From Anaerolineaceae bacterium UBA5224 (GTDB lineage: Bacteria > Chloroflexota > Anaerolineae > Anaerolineales > Anaerolineaceae), in the NCBI GenBank assembly GCA_002409365.1, contig DHUW01000046.1:9768-20543 (forward strand): DNA of 10,776 bases. Reading direction: 5' to 3'. The notes beneath the pieces are model-generated. The model was not told the origin of the DNA, ran no database searches, and saw only the letters and a program-made list of their open reading frames with translations. Position numbers and translations under genes: made by a program. Numbering within the stretch: position 1 is the stretch's first letter; each line of letters opens with the position of its first letter. Shown here in pieces: positions 5,689 to 10,776 of the stretch.

Positions 5689-6723
5689 CTATACAGGAAG
5701 GCACTGTAACTTATTCGTAGGCCAGGTGAGGGGGAGGGGTTGGTTGATTTCAACGGCTTGGGGGGAGTGGACCTGGAGCAAGGTCTGGCCGACCAAAACT
5801 TCCAGGCGGTAAAATTCGCCTTGAAAAACACTATCCTGAACAATTGCGCGTAGGTGATTTGGGAAACGAGAGGCTTCCTCGCCGATCAGGGCATCCTCCG
5901 GACGCAGAAGCAGCATGCACTCAGAACTAACAGAAAGCGCCTGGCTGGCATACAACTCGAACTGCCCCAGCTCTGATTCAACCAGGTTGGGACCGACGAG
6001 TCTCGCAGGAACCAGGTTGCCAAGTCCTAAAAAGGACGCGACCCAGGCATTGGCTGGTTGAGTAAATACTGTTTCAGGTACACCTTCCTGCACCAGTTTT
6101 CCATTGTGCAGCAAGAGCAAGCGATCTGCCAGGGCAAAGGCTTCTTCCTGGTCATGGGTCACGTAAATCACAGGTTTCTTGCTGTCGTGAAGGCGCTTGC
6201 GCAGGTCTTTGAGTAACTCAGTGCGCAAGTTATGATCAAGCGCTCCCAGCGGTTCGTCCAGCATTAACAAATGCGGGTCAGGGGCAAGGGCACGTGCCAG
6301 GGCGACACGCTGTTGTTCACCACCGGAGAGTTCTGTGACAGGTCGGTTGGCAAATTCCTGCATATGAATGCTCTTCAGCGCCTTTTCAACGAGCGAATCG
6401 ATCTCAGCCTTGGAACGTCGCGCCATGCGCAAACCAAAGGCAATATTTTCAGCCACGCTGCGGTGAGGGAAGAGGGCGTAATCCTGGAACATGAGCCCAA
6501 AGTCGCGTTCATGGGTGGGTTTGTCGGTGTACTCGACATCGTTCCAATAGACTTTTCCGGATTCAGGCTTTTCCAACCCGGCAATAATGCGCAGCATGGT
6601 ACTCTTGCCGCTGCCTGAAGAACCCAGCAGGCAGACTAATTCTCCTTCTTGAACCTCAAAAGAGATGCCTTTGAGCAGGGGTTTGCCATCATAGTCTTTG
6701 AAGATTTCTTCAACACGTAACAT
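5689..6723 (-). CDS. thiQ: Thiamine ABC transporter ATP-binding protein with TOBE-like C-terminal domain
   Basis: This 344-residue ATPase energises thiamine import by the ThiP permease. ATG is at 6723-6721 and overlaps the thiP stop by one base (TGATG); GAGGAG (6737-6732) is the Shine-Dalgarno. The motifs are complete: Walker A GSSGSGKST (34-42), Q-loop Q80 (LMFQDYALFP), signature LSGGEQ (132-137), Walker B LLMLDEP (152-158), D-loop and switch H190 (YVTHDQEEA). The ATPase domain ends near 235. About 110 further residues look like a TOBE regulatory domain as in PotA, FbpC and MalK-type ATPases. Classical proteobacterial ThiQ is only ~230 residues and lacks this. The thiamine assignment therefore rests on the operon (riboswitch, ThiN, ThiB), since the sequence alone fits Fe/putrescine/thiamine-type ATPases in general. 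The larger frame running upstream of 6723 on this strand lies inside thiP and is not real. Confidence 0.9.
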   Translation of the reverse strand: MLRVEEIFKDYDGKPLLKGISFEVQEGELVCLLGSSGSGKSTMLRIIAGLEKPESGKVYWNDVEYTDKPTHERDFGLMFQDYALFPHRSVAENIAFGLRMARRSKAEIDSLVEKALKSIHMQEFANRPVTELSGGEQQRVALARALAPDPHLLMLDEPLGALDHNLRTELLKDLRKRLHDSKKPVIYVTHDQEEAFALADRLLLLHNGKLVQEGVPETVFTQPANAWVASFLGLGNLVPARLVGPNLVESELGQFELYASQALSVSSECMLLLRPEDALIGEEASRFPNHLRAIVQDSVFQGEFYRLEVLVGQTLLQVHSPQAVEINQPLPLTWPTNKLQCLPV

Positions 6724-8411
6724 CAGAACAGCTCCTCGCCTGGGAGGCGGATTTTTTCGATCAGCAGGCTGCCGGCAGCGCTGGTAATTAATAGAAGGGT
6801 GGACATTGCCAGTGCCTGCCCATAGTTGAGCGCACCTGGCTGGGAAATATAGCGGAAAATGGTGACCGGGATGGTGGGCGTGCGTGCGTTTGCCAAAAAG
6901 CTTGTAGCCCCAAATTCGCCCAGCGAAATGGTGAATGAGAATACCAGACTGACGATCACAGCGCGCAGCAGAATGGGCAGGTCGATTTCGCGAAAAACCT
7001 GCAGGGTCTTGGCTCCCATCACTCTGGCAGCTTCGCGCAGCAAATTCGGAATGCTCTGGATGGCTGGCAGAATAGTACGCACTACGAAAGGTAGGGCGAT
7101 CAGCGAATGGGCGATGGGGATCAGAATCGGAAAAGGTCCACTGGTCCAAGGCGGTTTATTAAAGGTAAGCAAAAAACCCAGCCCAAGAATGACAGCACTG
7201 GCGCCCAGGGGCAACATAAAGACAGGTTCCAACCACCGGGTAAACTTACCCGAACGGGAAAGCGCATAAGCCGTGATCAAGCCCAGGGAGGTCGCGATCA
7301 CCATGGTCATAACGGAATAGACCAGAGAATTACGAATGGCAGCCAGAGGGTTGGCATAAAAAATAGAACCTGAACGGTTTTGAAAAAGTTCGATGTAATA
7401 ACGGGTAGTGAAACCGGTATAGAATGCACCGCGCTCCCCACGTGCAGCTTCAAAGGCGACCAAAGAACGTGTTACCAGGCTCAGGATCGGGGAGACAAAC
7501 AAAACAACCAGCAAGATGATCATCAGAACCACGAAGGTTTTTTGCCACCTGCCAACAGGTCGCTGGCGGGCTTTCCGCTCACTGCTGAGGGCGGCTTTAC
7601 CGAAGCGGGGTTTTCTCACCTGGTTTTGCGCCAGCGTGATCAGCAAAGTGACTAACAGTTGAATGATGGAAAGCAGCCCCGCCATGGGTAAATTGAAGCG
7701 ATTCATCGCCTGGTTATAGATTTCGACTTCCAGAGTGGCAAATTGTGGTCCACCGAGCATGAGTACCACCCCGAAACTGGTGAAATCGAATAAGAACACC
7801 AGCAAGCTGGCACCCAGGATGGCAGGCACCAGGAGCGGCAAGGTGACCTCTTTGAAGGCTTGCCATGGGGAGGCGTTGAGTACGCGGGCAGCCTCTTCAT
7901 AGTGTGGGTTGAGACGTGAAAGGCTGTTGCCTACCATGCGAATAACGATGGAGGTGTTGTAAAAGACATGTGCCAGCAGAATCGCAGGCAGGCTGTTGAG
8001 CAGCTTGATGGGCGGAGTGGAGAGGTTGAAGACATCCATTAAAATCAGGTTTAACCAGCCTCTCGGTCCGATAAGGGTGTTGAAAGCCGTGGCAACGACT
8101 ACCGTTGGCAGGATGAAGGGCAGCAAGCTGAGCGTGTGCAGCCCTTTCCGCCCGGCAAAATCAAACCTGGCGAAGAGGTAAGCCGCCGGCAGACCAATGA
8201 GCAGGGTCAATAGTGTTGAAAGGATGGCTTGCCAAAGTGTGAAGACCAGCGGTCGGGTGACCTGGTCCCAGCTGAAGAATTGCCAGCCTTGATTGAAGCG
8301 TTCAGAGAATACCTGCCTGAAGATAGCCAACAGGGGCTGGTAAAAGAAATACAGCAAAAAAACCAGCGGTATCAGCCACAACAGCCAGGTAAGAGATCCT
8401 GAACGCTTCAT
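6723..8411 (-). CDS. thiP: Thiamine ABC transporter permease (fused two-half permease)
   Basis: This 562-residue inner-membrane permease forms the translocation path for thiamine or its phosphates. It is a tandem fusion of two permease halves of about six spans each, as in ThiP and FbpB-type proteins. Each half has its EAA loop that docks on the ATPase: EEAARVLNASPWQAFKEVTLP (172-192), and REAARVMGAK (459-468) followed by REIDLP (474-479). Hydrophobic spans run from 9-30 to 535-551, with a basic cytoplasmic linker near 263-292. The start ATG 8411 lies 7 bases after the thiB stop and has no clear Shine-Dalgarno, so translation is probably coupled to thiB. The stop at 6725-6723 overlaps the thiQ start. 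Substrate is inferred from the riboswitch and ThiB. Length is close to usual ThiP (~530). Confidence 0.91.
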   Translation of the reverse strand: MKRSGSLTWLLWLIPLVFLLYFFYQPLLAIFRQVFSERFNQGWQFFSWDQVTRPLVFTLWQAILSTLLTLLIGLPAAYLFARFDFAGRKGLHTLSLLPFILPTVVVATAFNTLIGPRGWLNLILMDVFNLSTPPIKLLNSLPAILLAHVFYNTSIVIRMVGNSLSRLNPHYEEAARVLNASPWQAFKEVTLPLLVPAILGASLLVFLFDFTSFGVVLMLGGPQFATLEVEIYNQAMNRFNLPMAGLLSIIQLLVTLLITLAQNQVRKPRFGKAALSSERKARQRPVGRWQKTFVVLMIILLVVLFVSPILSLVTRSLVAFEAARGERGAFYTGFTTRYYIELFQNRSGSIFYANPLAAIRNSLVYSVMTMVIATSLGLITAYALSRSGKFTRWLEPVFMLPLGASAVILGLGFLLTFNKPPWTSGPFPILIPIAHSLIALPFVVRTILPAIQSIPNLLREAARVMGAKTLQVFREIDLPILLRAVIVSLVFSFTISLGEFGATSFLANARTPTIPVTIFRYISQPGALNYGQALAMSTLLLITSAAGSLLIEKIRLPGEELF

Positions 8412-8418
8412 TTTTGGT

Positions 8419-9483
8419 TTACTTCAGCATTAAATTCGTCCAGTCGTTCACCCAGGCATCGCGATTGGCAGCAATCAGTGCGGGGTCAAGTGCTCCGACC
8501 GTTTCGGGGATCTGGCTGGCGATCACAAAGCCTTCGGGCAAAACGGCATCGGGCAGCACCGGGTAGACGAACATTTGCATAGGCACATCTTCCTGGAAGG
8601 GTTTGCTGAGCAGGAAGTCAATAAATTTTTCAGCCAGGGCGCGACTGGGTGTGTTTTTGAGGATACCGGCAAACTCCACCTGTCGCCAGCACATGCCAGG
8701 AGCGACCAGCGAACCGGTTGGCGATTCGCTTAACTTGGTTTCGGCGTAGATCAATTCAGCAACCGGACTGGAGGCATAAGAGACAACCATAGGCTGGGGA
8801 CCCTTACCAGAAGAGCCGGAGAAATTGGAGTAGTAGGCGGTCTCCCAGTCAGAGACGACGGTGACATTGTTATCTTTCAGGGCTTGCCACCAGTCCAGCC
8901 AGCCACTCTCGCCGAATTCGGCGATGCTTGCCATCATGAAAGCCAGACCGGGCGAACTGGTTGCCGGGTTTTCCACCACCAGCAATCCGTTGTACTCAGG
9001 TTTTGTCAAATCCTGCAAGGAGTTTGGCAGCTCGAGGTTGTTTTTGGTGAACCAAGCTTTATCGTAGTTGATGCAGACATCACCGTAATCGACGGGAACC
9101 ACTTTAAATGTAGGGTCGAGCTTGAACTCAGCCGGGATCGATTCCAGGGCAGCAGGTTGATAGCTTTCGAAAAGACCCTGGTCAAGAGCGCGGGAAAGGA
9201 AGATGTTGTCCAAACCGTAAAAAACATCCGCTTCGGGAGTTTTACTGTCAACGGATGTGAGGATCAGACGGTTAAGAGCTGCTCCCGTATCGCCGCCTTT
9301 AATGAAGACCAGGGTAGCGTTGTTTTCAACCTCAAATTGCTTTACGAGGTCTTCGCTGACCGAGAAACTGTCGTGGGTCATGACTGTAAGCGTCTGAGGC
9401 TGAGCGGTTGGTGTCGCAGCAGGCTGACAAGCTGCCAACACCAGGAAAAGAATAATCAGAAGAGGGAGATACTTTTTAATCAT
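8419..9483 (-). CDS. thiB: Thiamine-binding lipoprotein of the ABC transporter
   Basis: This 354-residue protein starts at ATG 9483 with AAGGA 6 bases upstream, and overlaps the end of thiN by 8 bases. It has a lipoprotein signal: MIKK, hydrophobic 6-16 and lipobox L16-A-A-C19, then a Pro/Thr/Ala-rich linker (20-30). It would sit on the outer face of the cytoplasmic membrane and deliver thiamine, TMP or TPP to ThiP. The body follows the ThiB/TbpA pattern: VMTHDSF (34-40), LNRL, ADVFYGLDN (85-93), VPVDYGDVCINYDKAWF (129-145), NPATSSPGL (172-180), SDWETAYY (211-218), VVSYASSPVAE (233-243), CWRQVEFAGIL (265-275), VYPVLPDAVLPEGF (306-319) and the terminal AANRDAWVNDW. These blocks match thiamine-binding proteins better than iron or putrescine ones. 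Two cysteines (C137, C265) occur in the mature domain. Confidence 0.93.
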   Translation of the reverse strand: MIKKYLPLLIILFLVLAACQPAATPTAQPQTLTVMTHDSFSVSEDLVKQFEVENNATLVFIKGGDTGAALNRLILTSVDSKTPEADVFYGLDNIFLSRALDQGLFESYQPAALESIPAEFKLDPTFKVVPVDYGDVCINYDKAWFTKNNLELPNSLQDLTKPEYNGLLVVENPATSSPGLAFMMASIAEFGESGWLDWWQALKDNNVTVVSDWETAYYSNFSGSSGKGPQPMVVSYASSPVAELIYAETKLSESPTGSLVAPGMCWRQVEFAGILKNTPSRALAEKFIDFLLSKPFQEDVPMQMFVYPVLPDAVLPEGFVIASQIPETVGALDPALIAANRDAWVNDWTNLMLK

Positions 9484-10150
9484 TAGAATCCTTTCGTGTT
9501 GATGAGGATTGTTCAGTTATATGGAAGAGAAATAACTGACCGGATTTTACAGAAACAGAAAAATGATCGCCGGTTGATAAATTACTTATGCCGACTGTCT
9601 TCCAGGGGTAAAGCGTGGAGTCGCTGAGGGCATATTTCAGTCCGGTCGTCGTCACTCCGTGGACTGGTTCGCTCCAGGGCAGGAGCGAAATCAAGGCACC
9701 CGGATAACTTTCCAGCTCAATGTAGTGGCTTACATAGTAAACAGTTGTTTCGCCGTTTGATATATAGACGTGTGCGTCTTTCAATTGGGGATGAGCGAGG
9801 AGGGCGAGGTTAGCGAGGGTATGATCAAGCCGATCACCTAAAGCACAAGTGAAGACGATGTCACTAAAACCGCGCCGAAGGACCTCAAGCAGGGCGATTT
9901 CCAGGTCGGTTTCATCCTTTTCGGTTGGAAAGCGCATAGTTTCGACACCCCACTGCATGCAAAGGTCCAGGTCTGGCAAACTTACAGAATCGAGGTCGCC
10001 GATCAGGAGTTGAGGGGTGAGAGACAGGGAGAGCAAATGGCGCAGACCGCCATCTACTGCGACCAGGAAATCGTCATCCTCTATGGTCAGTGAGTCGTTC
10101 TCAGGAAAATCACCGTTGGCGAATAAAATTGCGCGTTTGTAGTCTTTCAT
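9476..10150 (-). CDS. thiN: Thiamine pyrophosphokinase
   Basis: This 224-residue cytoplasmic enzyme transfers pyrophosphate from ATP to thiamine, giving TPP in one step, the salvage route. ATG 10150 is chosen because GGAGGG (10163-10158) lies 7 bases upstream and conserved sequence begins at once. An upstream extension would translate through the riboswitch. Motifs of the family are present: AVDGG (31-35), IGDLDS (50-55), PTEKDETDLE (75-84, metal/ATP site), ALGDRLDH (103-110), N132 and the C-terminal thiamine-binding beta domain with HGVTTTGLKYAL (164-175), W183 and GISN (187-190). In ALGDRLDH an aspartate replaces the second glycine of the common ALGGRLDH. It is the first gene of the riboswitch-controlled operon and overlaps thiB by 8 bases. 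Confidence 0.95.
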   Translation of the reverse strand: MKDYKRAILFANGDFPENDSLTIEDDDFLVAVDGGLRHLLSLSLTPQLLIGDLDSVSLPDLDLCMQWGVETMRFPTEKDETDLEIALLEVLRRGFSDIVFTCALGDRLDHTLANLALLAHPQLKDAHVYISNGETTVYYVSHYIELESYPGALISLLPWSEPVHGVTTTGLKYALSDSTLYPWKTVGISNLSTGDHFSVSVKSGQLFLFHITEQSSSTRKDSND

Positions 10151-10151
10151 C

Positions 10152-10175
10152 AAAAAACCCTCCACAGGGAGGGTT
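10152..10175 (-). terminator. Riboswitch-controlled terminator adjoining the thiN start
   Basis: Read on the - strand, AACCCTCC (10175-10168) pairs with GGAGGGTT (10163-10156) around loop CTGT. The RNA then ends in a run of six U (10157-10152). It lies downstream of the TPP aptamer and finishes one base before the thiN ATG. This is the expected off-state structure of a transcription-terminating riboswitch. Confidence 0.88.
10158..10163 (-). promoter_or_regulatory. thiN Shine-Dalgarno embedded in the terminator 3' arm
   Basis: GGAGGG is the only good ribosome binding site for thiN, with 7 bases to ATG 10150. The same six bases form the 3' arm of the terminator stem, so the structure that stops transcription would also hide the ribosome binding site on any read-through transcript. 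Confidence 0.8.
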
Positions 10176-10201
10176 GCTGAAGCGCTTTTTTGCATCCCTC
10201 C
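10168..10201 (-). promoter_or_regulatory. Predicted antiterminator helix
   Basis: On the - strand GGAGGGATGC (10201-10192), the conserved 3' strand of the aptamer, is complementary to GCAACCCTCC (10177-10168) at nine of ten positions with one A-A mismatch, around a 14-base loop. The second segment contains the terminator's 5' arm. Without TPP this helix could form, break the terminator and free the Shine-Dalgarno; with TPP bound, the aptamer keeps its 3' strand and the terminator forms. Confidence 0.65.
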
Positions 10202-10273
10202 GCCGGTATGATCCGGATCAGGTGTTGCGGGTCGGACCATGTGGTCCCTCTCAGCCTTCAGGCTCCCCGTGAA
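10192..10273 (-). promoter_or_regulatory. TPP (thi-box) riboswitch aptamer
   Basis: On the - strand the conserved thi-box elements appear in order: ACGGGG, a short P3 stem AGCC-TGAA-GGCT, the invariant CTGAGA (pyrimidine-binding side), ACCCG, ACCTGATCCGGAT and CCGGCGGAGGGA (pyrophosphate-binding side). An extra hairpin, GGACCACATGGTCC, is inserted between CTGAGAGG and ACCCG in a variable part of the aptamer. The segment usually reading GATAATGCC is GATCATACC here, a mild departure in the P5 region. It lies ahead of thiN, whose product makes the ligand. Confidence 0.96.
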
Positions 10274-10285
10274 ATTGTGTTAATA

Positions 10286-10315
10286 ATCGTACCATAAACG
10301 GGGGTTGATTTACAA
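10286..10315 (-). promoter_or_regulatory. Putative promoter of the thiamine salvage operon
   Basis: On the - strand TTGTAA (10315-10310) and TACGAT (10291-10286) are spaced by 18 bases. Transcription would begin near 10279, a few bases before the aptamer, as expected for riboswitch genes. Confidence 0.5.
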
Positions 10316-10316
10316 T
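10311..10316 (+). promoter_or_regulatory. Possible -10 box of the DinB-like gene
   Basis: TACAAT lies 35 bases before the ATG at 10352 and would start transcription near 10323. No good -35 box is seen at 17 bases. The site overlaps the proposed -35 hexamer of the divergent thiamine operon. Confidence 0.3.
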
Positions 10317-10351
10317 CAGTTCTGTACTAAAGATTCGACAAAAGGAGCGCC

Positions 10352-10776
10352 ATGATCACTAAAGAGGATTTCAAAAGTTTATTCGAAACCTGGCAGTCGA
10401 TTATCGACGTGCAGACTGAAGGGTTAACTCGGGAGGATCTGCTGCTGCAACCTCAACCCGGTGGGAACTGCATGCTTTGGATTTTGGGGCACATGGCGGA
10501 GAGCATGAAGGATCTGACGGTGGAATTGGGGGGATCTACACCGAAGGGCTACGATGTGTATGAACGTTTTGCGCGGACCAGTGAACCTCTCCTGGGGGAC
10601 GAACCTGGTTTACCGGATCTGGCAAAGATTCGGGCGGACTACGCGGCGCTCAGCAATTTGGCGTGCCAAGCCCTTGATGAACAAAGCGATGATTACTTCA
10701 AAGAACCTGGCTGGTCGGGCACGAAGGGAGCAACGATCCTGTTCTTATCTTTTCACATGTCCTACCATTCAGGGCA
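10352..10776 (+). CDS. DinB-like four-helix protein, N-terminal part (3' end outside window)
   Basis: ATG 10352 follows AAAGGAG (10341-10347), and 141 codons are visible before the edge. The predicted residues are mostly helical. They contain the DinB/YfiT-type metal triad: H47 in WILGHMAES, and H135 and H139 in SFHMSYHSG, the usual HxxxH near the end of the ~150-170 residue domain. This superfamily includes metal-dependent transferases using mycothiol, bacillithiol or glutathione, as well as many uncharacterised stress-related proteins. Substrate cannot be told here. The gene is divergent from the thiamine operon and shares its 200-base upstream region, but a functional link is not indicated. 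Little is likely missing beyond the final helix. Confidence 0.85.
   Translation, partial: MITKEDFKSLFETWQSIIDVQTEGLTREDLLLQPQPGGNCMLWILGHMAESMKDLTVELGGSTPKGYDVYERFARTSEPLLGDEPGLPDLAKIRADYAALSNLACQALDEQSDDYFKEPGWSGTKGATILFLSFHMSYHSG

Noticed and set aside
6724..7149. Possible N-terminal extension of thiQ
   Set aside because: This part is in another frame of thiP. The ATPase domain begins properly at ATG 6723 with a Shine-Dalgarno and TGATG coupling.
8884..9486. 200-codon open frame on the + strand inside thiB
   Set aside because: It is antisense to a well-supported thiB and shows no domain.
10151..10240. Possible N-terminal extension of thiN
   Set aside because: It would translate through the aptamer and terminator; family sequence starts at ATG 10150.

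Overview
The window looks like a chromosomal stretch from an anaerobic or facultative member of the Chloroflexota, most likely class Anaerolineae. This is inferred from gene content: a ferredoxin-tailed aldo/keto reductase, DUF2085, DUF4126 and DUF4190 membrane proteins, and a secreted protein ending in a 'YLPL'-type tail. I see no rRNA, tRNA, CRISPR array, transposase or phage gene, so the taxonomic call is moderate only.

Left part, + strand: the C-terminal part of an FAD/NAD(P)H pyridine-nucleotide oxidoreductase (1-498) is followed by a REP-like palindromic element and an intrinsic terminator. Next come an aldo/keto reductase with an eight-cysteine ferredoxin-like tail (743-1888) and, four bases after its stop, a TTG-started DUF2085 membrane protein (1892-2722). 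A second unit, behind a consensus TATAAT box, holds three tightly spaced small membrane proteins (2800-4193): DUF4126, DUF4190 and an acidic Pro/Glu-rich single-span protein. It closes with a strong terminator at 4211-4239.

Middle: an AT-rich stretch of about 500 bp without a convincing gene carries a good sigma-70-type promoter about 200 bp upstream of an orphan secreted beta-rich protein (4710-5498). A convergent intergenic region with two hairpins separates it from the right half.

Right part, - strand: a four-gene thiamine salvage operon is read right to left as thiN (thiamine pyrophosphokinase), thiB (periplasmic-type binding lipoprotein), thiP (fused permease) and thiQ (ATPase). It starts with a TPP riboswitch. 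The transporter would import thiamine or its phosphates and ThiN would pyrophosphorylate thiamine to TPP, which feeds back on the riboswitch. The expression platform can be read directly. A terminator hairpin ends next to the thiN start codon and its 3' arm is also the thiN Shine-Dalgarno. The conserved 3' strand of the aptamer is nearly perfectly complementary to the terminator's 5' arm, giving a predicted antiterminator.

Right edge: a divergent DinB-like three-histidine protein begins at 10352 and runs off the window; its promoter region overlaps that of the thiamine operon.

I found no clear evidence of a wholly new system. The items most worth a second look are the dual-function riboswitch platform, the DUF4126-DUF4190-PE-rich membrane trio, and the orphan secreted protein with its long AT-rich leader and YLPL tail.
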